A stretch of DNA of 64,000 nucleotides, from positions 2,976,001-3,040,000 of the forward strand of contig NC_014960.1 in NCBI RefSeq assembly GCF_000199675.1, read 5' to 3'. Below, one piece after another: positions 1-8,847 of the stretch. The translations under genes and the position numbers were made by a program. The notes under the pieces are model-generated. The model had not been told where the DNA came from, made no database searches, and was given only the letters and a program-made list of their open reading frames with translations. Position 1 is the stretch's first letter; each line of letters opens with the position of its first letter. The DNA comes from Anaerolinea thermophila UNI-1. GTDB taxonomy: Bacteria > Chloroflexota > Anaerolineae > Anaerolineales > Anaerolineaceae.

Positions 1-64
1 CGGTCTTTTCCTCAGCCAGCGGAGTTTCTTTCTTGATTTCAATCGATTTGGTCTCTTCTGCCAT
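1..64 (-). CDS. Start of an unidentified protein, cut by the window edge
   Basis: Only the first 21 codons are visible. They read as a charged, Glu/Lys-rich N-terminus (begins MAEETKSIEIKKE). The ATG at 62-64 has a strong Shine-Dalgarno (AGGAGGTGG) just upstream, and the gene starts 23 nt after the Hsp20 stop, so it is probably the second gene of that operon. A further stress or chaperone gene is possible from context, but no domain is visible and no function is assigned. Confidence 0.6.
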   Translation of the reverse strand, partial: MAEETKSIEIKKETPLAEEKT

Positions 65-87
65 ATGCCACCTCCTCCCGCTTCATC

Positions 88-528
88 TTATGCCGATTTG
101 ACGGTAATCTTGCGAGGCTTGTCGGCTTCAGCGCGCGGCAAGACAATCTTCAAAATGCCGTTTTCGTAAGAAGCCGTCACCTTGTCGGTGTTCACCGGGA
201 AAGCCAGTTGAATCGAACGGCTGAACTTCCCGCACACCCGTTCGCGGCGGTGATAGCGGATATCGTCCTTGGGATCTTCGGGTTTGCGTTCGCCGCTGAT
301 GGTCAGCACGTCGTTGACCACGCTGATATCCAGATCTTTGGGATCCACACCCGGCACTTCCACGGTGACGATTTCCGCCTCGTCGTTCGTCCAGGCATTG
401 ATGGCGGGGAACACGGTCGAAACGCGCCCGGTTTCAGGCAGGAAAGCCTGCATCAGACGTTCCATCTCGCGCTGCATGCGGTTCATCTCTTCCCAGATGC
501 TCGGCATGGTATATCTGCGGTAGATCAT
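88..528 (-). CDS. Small heat-shock protein, Hsp20/alpha-crystallin family
   Basis: A 146-residue protein of normal length for a bacterial Hsp20. These ATP-independent holdases bind unfolding proteins in the cytoplasm and hand them to the DnaK and Clp systems. The first 40 residues are a variable Met-rich helix. The alpha-crystallin domain covers about 45-135, with the signature turn ENGIL at 122-126. A C-terminal I-x-V motif (ITV, 141-143), used for oligomer contacts, is present. The start at 528 has a GAGGAGG ribosome site; Met8 is a weaker alternative. Transcription is leftward with the partial gene at 1-64. A TACAAT -10-like box lies near 575-580 on the minus strand, but I see no CIRCE element. 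Confidence 0.95.
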   Translation of the reverse strand: MIYRRYTMPSIWEEMNRMQREMERLMQAFLPETGRVSTVFPAINAWTNDEAEIVTVEVPGVDPKDLDISVVNDVLTISGERKPEDPKDDIRYHRRERVCGKFSRSIQLAFPVNTDKVTASYENGILKIVLPRAEADKPRKITVKSA

Positions 529-633
529 ACAACCCTCCTCTTGTTCAGGGTGAATTTCCTTACTGATTACGCTTCGAATTGTATGCGGGGAGTATTAACA
601 ATCCATCAAAGAAATATTGGAGTTTTGTTAAAA

Positions 634-662
634 CAAAACGGGAGAGCAAGCCCTCCCGTTCT
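634..662 (-). terminator. Rho-independent terminator after adenosine deaminase
   Basis: On the minus strand, AACGGGAG (653-660) pairs with CTCCCGTT (637-644) and is followed by TTTGTTTTAAC. It lies about 20 nt past the adenosine deaminase stop and separates that operon from hsp20. Confidence 0.8.
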
Positions 663-683
663 GTCATCGTGACAAGCGCTTTT

Positions 684-1694
684 TCAGGAAACTTTACGCC
701 TTTCCCGCAGTGCCTGCTTTTCATCCGGGGAAAGGAACGCCGCTTCCAGCGCATTGGACTGCAGTTGGCGGATTTGCGCAGGCGTCAGCCCGGCGGCAGG
801 CGCGGCGACATTGTACTCATACGGCAGGTCAATGCCGCTGATGCCAGGATCGTCGGTATTCAGCACGGCACGGATGCCATGTTCCAGAAACAGGCGTACC
901 GGATGGTCTTTGTAAGAAGGCACGGTGGTCGTTTGCACATTGCTGGTCAGGTTGACTTCCACACCAATGCCATGCGTGGCGAGGTAATCCATCAGCGCGG
1001 GGTCTTCGGGGGCATGCACCGCGTGACCGATGCGCTCCGCACCCAGTTCACGCAGGGCTTGCCAGACACTTTCCGCACCGGCGGCTTCCCCGGCATGCAC
1101 GGTGACGTGCAGACCGGCATCGCGCACGGCTTTGAAATGCTCCACAAACCACTCGCCGGGGAAATGGGCTTCATCACCTGCCAGATCCACCGCCACAAAC
1201 GCCTCGCGGCGCGCAAGGATGGCGCGCAGTTCCTGCCAGCAGGCATCCACGCCGTAGGTACGGCTGAGAATGCCAATGAGGTTGACCTGTACGCCCGTCT
1301 TCTGACTGCCGGCGCGCACGCCGTCCACCACCGCGTCAATCACCTCCACCGGGTCAAGGTGATGGGGCTGAGCCATGAAGAGCGGCGAAAAGCGCAGTTC
1401 GGCGTAATCCACGCCCTCGCGGTGCAGGTCTTCCACATTCTCGAAAGCAATGCGGCGCACGGCGTCGGCGTTGACCATCACGCCGGTCATCCACTCGAAG
1501 CGGGCAATGAACGCCATGATGCCGGGCTGGGCTTCGCTGACCTGCACAAAGGGACGCAGACTCTCCACATCCCAGGCGGGCAGGTTGAGGTTGTGCTGAC
1601 GTCCCAGGTCGAGGATGGTTTCCAGGCGCACACTGCCATCCAGGTGGCGATGCAGGTCAATCAGGGGCAGGGTGTCATCCACCATAGCGGGCAT
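684..1694 (-). CDS. add: Adenosine deaminase
   Basis: 336 residues, typical for the family. The enzyme hydrolyses adenosine or deoxyadenosine to inosine plus ammonia in purine salvage, as a cytoplasmic zinc-dependent TIM barrel. Visible motifs are HRHLDG (15-20, zinc ligands His15 and His17), HAGEA (200-204, zinc ligand His200 and catalytic Glu203), RIGHAV (221-226) and NTDDP (279-283, zinc-binding Asp). Its ATG overlaps the stop of the upstream S9 peptidase (TAATG), so the two are translationally coupled. Related aminodeoxyfutalosine and adenine deaminases share this fold and cannot be fully excluded, but every motif fits adenosine deaminase. Confidence 0.9.
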   Translation of the reverse strand: MPAMVDDTLPLIDLHRHLDGSVRLETILDLGRQHNLNLPAWDVESLRPFVQVSEAQPGIMAFIARFEWMTGVMVNADAVRRIAFENVEDLHREGVDYAELRFSPLFMAQPHHLDPVEVIDAVVDGVRAGSQKTGVQVNLIGILSRTYGVDACWQELRAILARREAFVAVDLAGDEAHFPGEWFVEHFKAVRDAGLHVTVHAGEAAGAESVWQALRELGAERIGHAVHAPEDPALMDYLATHGIGVEVNLTSNVQTTTVPSYKDHPVRLFLEHGIRAVLNTDDPGISGIDLPYEYNVAAPAAGLTPAQIRQLQSNALEAAFLSPDEKQALRERRKVS

Positions 1695-3700
1695 TAACCT
1701 TCCTGAAGGTATTTCTTGAACCAGCGGGCGATGTGATTGAGGCGCAGGATACGGCGGTCAGTACGCCCGTTGCGCGAAAGCCCGTGAAACTCTTCAGGGA
1801 AGCGCACCATCTCGGTTTCCACGCCCAGACGTTTAAGCGCCACAAAGACCTGCTCGCCCTGTTCAATGGGACAGCGCAAATCCATCTCGTTGTGCAGAAC
1901 CAGGGTGGGCGTGCGGGCGTTGCCGATGTAGGCGATCGGCGAGCGTTCCCAGTAGTACTGCAGGGCTTCAAAGGGCGGCTGGTTGTTCAGTTCCTTCTGG
2001 AAGTGCCAGTTGAAATCGCTCGATCCCCACATGGAGATGAAGTTGCTCACACAACGCTGGGTAACGGCGGCTTTGAAGCGCCGGGTATGCCCGATGATCC
2101 ACACCGTCATGTAACCGCCGTAACTGCCGCCGGTAACGCCCATGCGCGCAGTGTCGATATAGGGCTGTTGCGCCATGTAGTCCGCCCATGCCATCAGGTC
2201 GGCATAGTCGCGGTCACCCCAACTGCCATGAATGGCGCCGGCGTGGGCTTCGCCGTAGCCGCGCCCGCCGCGGGGATTGCAGAAGTACACCACAAAGCCC
2301 TGCGATGCCAGGTAGTAGAACTCGTGCATGAAGAGTTTGCCGTACTGGGTCAGCGGTCCGCCGTGGATTTCCATAATGGACGGGTACTTGCGGGAAGGGT
2401 CAAAGCCGGGCGGTTTCAAAATCCAGCCCTGCAGGTCGTTGTTGTCCGGTCCTTTGAACCAGACTTCTTCGATTTCGCCCAAATCCACGCGGTCGAGAAT
2501 CTCGCGGTTGAAGCGGGTGAGCGTGCGCAGGTTGCCCGTGCGGAAGTCGTACACGGCAATCTGCCCGGGGTCGCTGAAATTGCCGTAGATTCCCGCCATG
2601 CGGTCCTGCCGGGAATCCACCGTGTGGGAGTGGAATACCCCGCCTTCGCCGATGAGCGTCTCCAAGCCACTGCCGTCGCGGCGGATGCGCATCATCAAAC
2701 TGGAGCCGTGCAGTACCACCGGGAAGATGAGGCTTTCGCCATCGGCGCTCCACACCGGGCGGTTGGTTGCCGCCGCGCCAATGTCGTTAATCGTCCAGGA
2801 ACTGACGTGCAGGTCGTACTTCTCCGTCAGATTGACCGGCGGCTGAGAGCCGTCCACCGGCACCACCCACAATCCCTCGTTGCGGAAGCCTTCATCGGCG
2901 CCTTCCTGCGCGTAATACGCCAGATATTTGCCATCCGGCGAAAAGCGCAGGGAAGATTTACTGCCTACGGGAGTGGGCAGTTTGCGTGCTTCGCCGCCCC
3001 GCGCCGGAATGATGAAGATATCCTCATACTCCGGAGTAGAATCGGGGTCTTCACTGCGGTTGGAGATGAAGGCAATCCACTGCCCATCGGGCGACCATTC
3101 GGGCGAGCGCTCGTCCCAAACGGGATGATCGGTCAACTGCATGGCTCTGCCGGTACCGGCGTCCATCACCCAGAGATGCCAGCGCTCTTTAGGCAGGTAG
3201 CCGTAGCCGTCCAGTTTGTAAAACAGACGCTCCACATGGCGCTGAGGCGTGCCCAGCGATTTGCGCTCGGGATCTTTACGGCGCTGAAGTACCTCTTCAT
3301 CGGTCTTGCGCACGGTCAAAAGCAGTTTCCTGCCATCCGGCGACCAGAGGATTTCGCCAATCTCCCCTTCGATTTGTCCCAGCGGGCGGGCTTCGCCGCC
3401 GCCAAAAGGAATGATGAAAAGGGCAGGCGGTTTTTCCTTATCCAGACGGTTGGAGAGGAAGGCAATTTTGTTGCCATCCGGCGACCAGACGGGATGCACG
3501 TCGGTGTGATCGCCCACGGTGAACTGGAAGGCGCTCCCGCCGCGGGTAGGCACCACCCAGAGGTTGGAGAACTTCTTTTCGTTCTTGCGCTCCACTCGCT
3601 GAACCGAAAAGACGACATGCTCGCCGTCCGGCGAAATCTGCGGGTCGGCAAGCACCTGAAAACGATATAAATCTTCTGCGGTGATGAGTCGTTTTGCCAT
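1694..3700 (-). CDS. S9 family peptidase (acylaminoacyl-peptidase/prolyl oligopeptidase type)
   Basis: 668 residues in two parts. The N-terminal 370 or so are a beta-propeller with repeated SPDG blades (WD40-like/TolB-like PD40). The C-terminal alpha/beta-hydrolase domain carries the nucleophile elbow GGSYGGYM (Ser near 526), Asp near 607 (HNEMDL) and His near 639 (EEFHGL). S9 enzymes cleave short peptides, with the propeller limiting access to the active site. No signal peptide is seen, so it is probably cytoplasmic. It is the first gene of a two-gene leftward operon with adenosine deaminase, which suggests nutrient salvage. Exact substrate preference cannot be read from sequence. Confidence 0.93.
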   Translation of the reverse strand: MAKRLITAEDLYRFQVLADPQISPDGEHVVFSVQRVERKNEKKFSNLWVVPTRGGSAFQFTVGDHTDVHPVWSPDGNKIAFLSNRLDKEKPPALFIIPFGGGEARPLGQIEGEIGEILWSPDGRKLLLTVRKTDEEVLQRRKDPERKSLGTPQRHVERLFYKLDGYGYLPKERWHLWVMDAGTGRAMQLTDHPVWDERSPEWSPDGQWIAFISNRSEDPDSTPEYEDIFIIPARGGEARKLPTPVGSKSSLRFSPDGKYLAYYAQEGADEGFRNEGLWVVPVDGSQPPVNLTEKYDLHVSSWTINDIGAAATNRPVWSADGESLIFPVVLHGSSLMMRIRRDGSGLETLIGEGGVFHSHTVDSRQDRMAGIYGNFSDPGQIAVYDFRTGNLRTLTRFNREILDRVDLGEIEEVWFKGPDNNDLQGWILKPPGFDPSRKYPSIMEIHGGPLTQYGKLFMHEFYYLASQGFVVYFCNPRGGRGYGEAHAGAIHGSWGDRDYADLMAWADYMAQQPYIDTARMGVTGGSYGGYMTVWIIGHTRRFKAAVTQRCVSNFISMWGSSDFNWHFQKELNNQPPFEALQYYWERSPIAYIGNARTPTLVLHNEMDLRCPIEQGEQVFVALKRLGVETEMVRFPEEFHGLSRNGRTDRRILRLNHIARWFKKYLQEG

Positions 3701-3826
3701 GATGTATCCTTATCCGAAAAAGAATGGGAGAAGTGCTTTCATTGTACTCCGAATCCGCCGGGAGCGGTTTGGATTTTTTCCGGTTTCATGTTATCCTTGA
3801 AGCCCATCCCCATTCCCGAGGAGACT

Positions 3827-4510
3827 ATGACGTCCGACCATTCTCCCATCCTTGCCCTCATTCCTGCCCACAACGAAGCCGCGCGCATTGCGCCGGTGAT
3901 TGCCGGAGCGCGTCAGCACCTGCCGGTGCTGGTGGTGGATGACGGCTCCACGGATGACACCGCCCGTGTTGCCAACGCCGCCGGCGCCGAAGTGGTGCGC
4001 CAGACCCCCAACCGCGGCAAAGGCGAAGCGCTGAAGACCGGCTTCCGCTGGGCGCTGGAACGCGATTTTGATGCTGTGCTGACACTGGACGCCGACGGAC
4101 AACACGACCCGGCAGAAATTCCCGCCTTCCTGGAAAAATGGGCGCAAACCCGCGCTGACTTAATCATCGGCGCGCGCGATTTTCGCCAAATGCCCCTGCA
4201 CCGCCGTCTTGCCAATACCAGCGGCACCTGGCTGTTCTCGTGGGCAGTGGGGCGTTCCATCCGCGATAATCAATCCGGCTACCGGCTCATCTCCCAACGC
4301 CTGATGGAAGAGGCGCTTGCCAGCGCGCACGGCGGGTTTGAGTTTGAGGTGGATATGATCGTCATCTGCATTCAGCGCAATTACAAACTGGAGTGGGTGA
4401 ACATCCGCACCATTTACGGAGATGAAAAAAGCCACATCCAGCCGTTCCGCCATGTACAGGGCTTCATCCGTTTAGCGCTGGCAACCCGCCGCTTGATGAA
4501 GCAAAAGTGA
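3827..4510 (+). CDS. Family 2 glycosyltransferase (dolichyl-phosphate mannose synthase-like)
   Basis: 227 residues from the ATG at 3827, which has GAGGAG just upstream; an in-frame ATG at 3788 lacks one. The GT-A fold is shown by the N-terminal IPAHNE, VVDDGSTDD and the DADGQHDP motif that binds the metal and nucleotide-sugar diphosphate. There are no membrane segments, as in soluble DPM1-type enzymes that load a sugar onto polyprenyl phosphate at the membrane face. The likely role is supply of lipid-linked sugar for surface glycans. It stands alone between the divergent S9 peptidase and padR, so context does not name the sugar. Confidence 0.88.
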   Translation: MTSDHSPILALIPAHNEAARIAPVIAGARQHLPVLVVDDGSTDDTARVANAAGAEVVRQTPNRGKGEALKTGFRWALERDFDAVLTLDADGQHDPAEIPAFLEKWAQTRADLIIGARDFRQMPLHRRLANTSGTWLFSWAVGRSIRDNQSGYRLISQRLMEEALASAHGGFEFEVDMIVICIQRNYKLEWVNIRTIYGDEKSHIQPFRHVQGFIRLALATRRLMKQK

Positions 4511-4522
4511 ATCCCAACTCCC

Positions 4523-4551
4523 TTGACAAAAAATACTCATCTGTTTACTAT
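4523..4551 (+). promoter_or_regulatory. Sigma70-type promoter of the padR-ABC operon
   Basis: TTGACA at 4523-4528, a 17-nt spacer, then TACTAT at 4546-4551. The -10 and most of the spacer lie inside the left arm of the palindrome at 4530-4582, so a bound repressor would cover the promoter. Confidence 0.75.
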
Positions 4552-4582
4552 TTTCATAAATTAGTAAACGGGTGAGTATTTT
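4530..4582. promoter_or_regulatory. Long palindromic operator, probable PadR autoregulatory site
   Basis: Two 21-nt arms (4530-4550 and 4562-4582) are complementary at 19 of 21 positions around an 11-nt AT-rich centre. Inner halves read GTTTACTA / TAGTAAAC; outer halves read AATACTCA / TGAGTATT. The palindrome overlaps the -10 element and ends 2 nt before the padR ATG. PadR dimers commonly bind such palindromes in their own promoters (family knowledge); that this PadR binds here is inference from position. Confidence 0.8.
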
Positions 4583-4584
4583 CT

Positions 4585-5199
4585 ATGTCTGTTCGCAACG
4601 CCATTTTAGGACTGCTCTGCCAGCGCACCCGCTACGGTTACGAAGTGCTTCAAGCCTTTCAAGCCGTGGCAGGCGGACGGGAAACCTGGGATTTGAAACC
4701 TGCCCAGGTGTACACCACCCTCGCCCGTCTGAAAGACAGCGGACTGGTGATCGAAGAATTTCCCGATGGAAACGAAGACCCCGCCAAACGCCGCTACACC
4801 ATCACCCCGGCAGGCAAAGCCGAATTACAGCGCTGGTTCGAAACCCCCGTGCGGACAGAACATCAGCGTGATGAATTTTTCCTGAAACTGATGCTGGCAC
4901 TGGCAACCGGCGAAGCTGACCCGCGCCGGTTAATTTACCTGCAACGCGCCAACCTGTTCCAGGAACTGCACCGCCTGACCGCTCTGCGCATGGAACTGGA
5001 CCCGTATACCTCGCTGGCGCACATCCTCTTGCTGGATCAAGCCGTGATGCACGTGGAAGCCGACCTGCGCTGGCTGGAAATGATTGAAGCCCGCCTGGAC
5101 GAGGTGCGCAAACAACCCATCCCTGAGCCGGAACTCCGTCCGAGAGGCAGACCGAGCAAACAGGAAAAACTCACTACCAGTTTGAAGGAGGAACAATGA
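4585..5199 (+). CDS. PadR family transcriptional regulator
   Basis: 204 residues. The N-terminal winged helix-turn-helix (about 1-85) shows the typical ILGLL start, the PAQVYTTLARLKDSGLV recognition region and the YTITPAGKAEL wing. The C-terminal half (about 90-180) is the helical Vir domain used for dimerisation and, in many members, ligand sensing. PadR repressors often control drug-export ABC operons and release DNA when a toxic ligand binds. Here padR is first in an operon: its stop overlaps the start of the ABC ATPase (ATGA). A palindrome covers its promoter. Induction of the exporter by its substrate is therefore likely; the ligand is unknown. Confidence 0.93.
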   Translation: MSVRNAILGLLCQRTRYGYEVLQAFQAVAGGRETWDLKPAQVYTTLARLKDSGLVIEEFPDGNEDPAKRRYTITPAGKAELQRWFETPVRTEHQRDEFFLKLMLALATGEADPRRLIYLQRANLFQELHRLTALRMELDPYTSLAHILLLDQAVMHVEADLRWLEMIEARLDEVRKQPIPEPELRPRGRPSKQEKLTTSLKEEQ

Positions 5200-5945
5200 G
5201 CAACCCCATCGTATCTACCCAAGCCCTGACCAAAGTGTACGGGCAAGGCGCCGCCGCCGTTCGCGCTCTGGATGGCGTGAACCTGACCATTCAACCGGGC
5301 GAGTTTGTTGCCGTTATGGGACCCAGCGGGTGCGGAAAATCCACCCTGTTGCACCTCATCGGCGGGCTGGACCGCCCCACCTCAGGCACTGTCTGGCTGG
5401 ACGGACAGGACCTGACCCAATTAAATGATGACCAGGTCACATCCATCCGCCGCAAGAAAATGGGCTTCATCTTCCAGTTCTTTAACCTGATTCCGGTGCT
5501 GAACGCGCTGGAAAACGCCGCCCTGCCGATGATTCTGGACGGCATGCGCCCCGCCGAAGCCCGCAAGCGCGCTCAGGAATGGCTGGAACGGGTAGGACTG
5601 GGACACCGGCTGACCCACCGTCCTTCGGAACTCTCCGGCGGCGAGCAACAGCGGGTGGCAATTGCCCGCGCGCTGGCAAGCGATCCCGCGCTGATTCTGG
5701 CGGATGAACCCACCGGTAACCTGGATTCGCGCGCCTCGGAAGAAATTGCCGGTCTGCTGAGACAAATCTCCAGCACCTGGGAACGCACCATCCTCATGGT
5801 GACGCATGACGCCCGCATCGCTGCTTATGCCGACCGCATCGTTTTCCTGAAAGACGGCAAAGTGGTGGATGAGACCATCCTGGAGCACCGCAACGGCGAG
5901 CAGGCGGAGATGGTGGCAGACAAGATGAAAGAAATTGGCGATTAA
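5196..5945 (+). CDS. ABC transporter ATP-binding protein, MacB/LolD type
   Basis: 249 residues with Walker A GPSGCGKST, signature LSGGEQQRVAIARAL, Walker B LILADEP, and the H-loop in VTHD. This is the MacB/LolD/FtsE branch of ABC ATPases, which work with FtsX-fold permeases as mechanotransmitters that move lipoproteins, peptides or drugs outward rather than importing substrate. It starts inside the padR stop (ATGA) and is followed after 30 nt by the permease, so the ATPase and permease form one exporter. The C-terminal 20 residues past the core are a charged tail. Confidence 0.95.
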   Translation: MSNPIVSTQALTKVYGQGAAAVRALDGVNLTIQPGEFVAVMGPSGCGKSTLLHLIGGLDRPTSGTVWLDGQDLTQLNDDQVTSIRRKKMGFIFQFFNLIPVLNALENAALPMILDGMRPAEARKRAQEWLERVGLGHRLTHRPSELSGGEQQRVAIARALASDPALILADEPTGNLDSRASEEIAGLLRQISSTWERTILMVTHDARIAAYADRIVFLKDGKVVDETILEHRNGEQAEMVADKMKEIGD

Positions 5946-5975
5946 CCGTGCTTTAGCCGTACAAAGGAGTGCAGG

Positions 5976-8531
5976 ATGAACCTGTATCTGACCCTTGCTT
6001 TACGATATTTGAGCGGGCGCAAACTGCGCACCGCGCTCACCACCCTCGCCATTGTCTTTGGCGTGATGGTGATTTTCGGCATGAATACCTTCATGCCCAC
6101 CTTTGTCAAGACCTTCCAAACCCAAGCCATGGCGGCGGCTGGACAGGTCGATCTGACCATCACCCAGAAAACCGGCGAAGCCTTTGAGCCTGCCGTGCTG
6201 GACAAAATTCGCGCAGTGGATGGGGTGAAAGTGGCTACCGGCGCGCTGGAGCGGTTAATCAACCTGCCCGCGAACTACGTGGATAACGACCCGCAAACCC
6301 CCGACCGCATCACTGCGGTGATTCTGAAGGGCATCGTCCCGCAGGAATCGCGTCAGATGATTGCCTACAACATTGTTGAAGGGCGTTTCCTGGAAGAGGG
6401 CGATACCAGCGCGGCGGTCATCACCCGCTCGCTGGCGCGCGAGTTCGGCGTCAAACTGGGCGATACGTTGAGCCTGCCCACCGCCATCGGCTTGAGCGAC
6501 CTGACCATCGTAGGCATCCTGCCCGAGCAGATTCTGCCCGGCAACGAAGTGGTGCTGGTGCCGCTTGCCGAAGCTCAGCGTCTGACCAACATGCCCAACA
6601 AAATCAATGTGGGGGATGCCAACCTCGACTCAATGGATGAGGCGCGGCGCAATGAAATCCAGCAGAACGTGCTGAAAGCCATTGGCGATGCCTACAAAAT
6701 CGGCGCGCTGGAAGCCGGCTCGGAGATTCTGACCAACATCCGCAATGCGCAGTCCATCTTCAACCTGATGGGCTTTCTGGCGCTGGTGATGGGCGGATTT
6801 ATCATCTTCAACACCTTCCGCACCATCATTGCCGAACGCCGCCGCGATATCGGCATGCTGAGGGCGCTGGGCGCCAGCCGCAGTGCCATCCGCTGGATTA
6901 TCCTCACCGAAGGGCTGGTACAGGGCGTCATCGGCACGGCGCTGGGTTTGATCTTTGGCTATCTGTTTGGAGCGTTTACGCTCAACCTGACCACGCCGAT
7001 GTGGCAGCAGTACCTCAACTTAAACGTGAGCAGTCCTGAAATTTCACCCTCGCTGGTACTGACCTCGATCATCCTGGGGGTGGGAATTACCATCCTCTCC
7101 GGGCTGATTCCGGCAAACTCGGCTACGCGCATCACGCCGCTGGAAGCTCTGCGCCCCTCGCTGGGGAGCGTTTCCTTCAAACGCATCGCCGGCATTTCCT
7201 TCTGGACAGGCGTGGTTCTGTTCGCCATTGCCGTTGGACTGCTCTTTACCGGCTCCATGCAGTTTATCAGTTTTGGCGCCATGCTTTTCGTCGGCGCGAT
7301 TATCCTCATGGCTCCAGCACTGGTCAATCCCATTTCGGTGATGTTCGCCACCCTGCTCACCCTGCTCTTTGCCCGTGACGGCACCGCCCACCTGGCAGAG
7401 GGCAACCTGAGCCGCCAGCCCGGGCGTGCCACGGTCACCGCCTCAACCACCATGATTGCCCTGGCGGTGGTGGTAATGATGGCGGCAGTGCTTTCCTCGG
7501 TGGCGCTGACCTTTACGCGCATCATGGAGAAGAGTTTGGGAAGCGATTACCTCATCATGCCGCCCACCCTGGCGGTATGGGGGTCGAACACGGGCGCCGC
7601 GCCAAACCTGGCGGAAGAACTGCGGCAGGTGCCGGGGGTGGCGGTGGTCAGCACTCTGCGCTTTGCCGCCACGCAGATTAAAGACATATCCGTGGGGATT
7701 CTGGGCATCGAACCGGGCACTTACCGGCAGTTGGATTTGCTGTCCTTCGCCGAAGGCGATGCCGATGCGGCATACCGCGCCATGGAAAATGAACGCGCCA
7801 TGATTATCAACGGCGTGCTGGGGGCGGCGGCAGGCATTCAGCCCGGTGACGAAGTTGAACTGCTTACCCCCAAGGGGAAGCAAACCTACCGCGTGGTAGC
7901 GCTGGCAACCGATTACCTGAACGCCAAAACGACCACAGCGTACATTTCCCAACACTTCATTGAAGAGGACTTCGGGCGCAATGAGGATATCTTCTTCCAT
8001 ATCAACATCACTCCCGATGCCGACCGGCAAGCTGTGGAAAACGCCTTTACGGGCATTTTGAAGAATTACCCGCAGTTCAAACTAGTGGACGGGAAGAAAT
8101 ACGTGGAAGAAAACGCCCGCCTGTTCGATGCTGTCTTCCTGGGAATGTACGTGATGGCGGCATTCCTCGCCATTCCCTCGCTGATTGCCATGGTGAACAC
8201 GCTGGCAATTGGCGTGATTGAGCGCACCCGCGAAATCGGCATGCTGAGGGCGGTAGGCGCCATCCGCCGGCAGGTGCGGCGCATGATTCTCTCGGAAGCG
8301 CTCATCCTCTCCGCCATCGGCACGGCGTTCGGCATTCTGGCAGGACTGTACATGGGTTACATGGCAGTGAAAGCCTTTGAAGCCATGGGCTTCCCGATGG
8401 AATACCTCTTCCCCGGCTCGGGTATCCTGATTGCCATTGCCGTGGGCATCCTGTTCGGCGCACTGGCGGCGATTGTGCCTGCCCGTCAAGCCGCGCGGCT
8501 GGATGTGGTGGAAGCCCTGCGCTACGAGTAA
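5976..8531 (+). CDS. FtsX-like ABC transporter permease with two MacB-FtsX halves
   Basis: 851 residues. An N-terminal transmembrane helix (about 20-40) is followed by a large MacB-like periplasmic domain (about 45-250). A first FtsX domain with three helices follows (about 260-390), then more helices (about 410-520), a second extracellular domain (about 530-700) and a second FtsX core (about 710-850). The phrase REIGMLRAVGA near 750 and RRDIGMLRALGA near 285 are the conserved FtsX cytosolic loops that contact the ATPase. The duplicated layout means one chain could supply both permease halves. It is the last gene of the PadR-controlled operon and ends at a strong terminator. Confidence 0.92.
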   Translation: MNLYLTLALRYLSGRKLRTALTTLAIVFGVMVIFGMNTFMPTFVKTFQTQAMAAAGQVDLTITQKTGEAFEPAVLDKIRAVDGVKVATGALERLINLPANYVDNDPQTPDRITAVILKGIVPQESRQMIAYNIVEGRFLEEGDTSAAVITRSLAREFGVKLGDTLSLPTAIGLSDLTIVGILPEQILPGNEVVLVPLAEAQRLTNMPNKINVGDANLDSMDEARRNEIQQNVLKAIGDAYKIGALEAGSEILTNIRNAQSIFNLMGFLALVMGGFIIFNTFRTIIAERRRDIGMLRALGASRSAIRWIILTEGLVQGVIGTALGLIFGYLFGAFTLNLTTPMWQQYLNLNVSSPEISPSLVLTSIILGVGITILSGLIPANSATRITPLEALRPSLGSVSFKRIAGISFWTGVVLFAIAVGLLFTGSMQFISFGAMLFVGAIILMAPALVNPISVMFATLLTLLFARDGTAHLAEGNLSRQPGRATVTASTTMIALAVVVMMAAVLSSVALTFTRIMEKSLGSDYLIMPPTLAVWGSNTGAAPNLAEELRQVPGVAVVSTLRFAATQIKDISVGILGIEPGTYRQLDLLSFAEGDADAAYRAMENERAMIINGVLGAAAGIQPGDEVELLTPKGKQTYRVVALATDYLNAKTTTAYISQHFIEEDFGRNEDIFFHINITPDADRQAVENAFTGILKNYPQFKLVDGKKYVEENARLFDAVFLGMYVMAAFLAIPSLIAMVNTLAIGVIERTREIGMLRAVGAIRRQVRRMILSEALILSAIGTAFGILAGLYMGYMAVKAFEAMGFPMEYLFPGSGILIAIAVGILFGALAAIVPARQAARLDVVEALRYE

Positions 8532-8550
8532 ACTGCCTGGATTAACGTCA

Positions 8551-8588
8551 AAGCCCTCCCGTCTGAAGTTGACGAGAGGGCTTTTTTA
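8551..8588 (+). terminator. Rho-independent terminator of the padR-ABC operon
   Basis: AAGCCCTC (8551-8558) and CCGTC pair with GAC and GAGGGCTT (8571-8583) around a short loop, followed by a run of T. It sits 20 nt after the permease stop. Confidence 0.9.
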
Positions 8589-8589
8589 T

Positions 8590-8847
8590 GTCACGGCAAT
8601 AAGTTCAGAATGTTTCAAACATGTAGAAACGAAGGCGTATCTTTTTTGTGCCTTTGCGGTGATGCCTGCCAGTGCCGTTGCAATTGCTTAGCACTCCCGA
8701 AAGGGCGAAAGTGCCCCAAATGGGGGAAAGCAGACTTCCTGCAGGACTAGTGAGGTGTGAAGACATTCGCCTCGACAGGCTCGGCGAACGCCCGGAGTAA
8801 GCCACTACCCCTAGACGTTACTCAGGGTGCAGACACGTGTGCATTTC
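8590..8847. other. Gene-free stretch with one copy of a short dispersed repeat
   Basis: No coding region is supported. At 8766-8790 it holds a copy of the CTCGACAGGCTCGGCGAACG element that recurs at about 46246 and 56753. Otherwise nothing is recognised. Confidence 0.5.
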
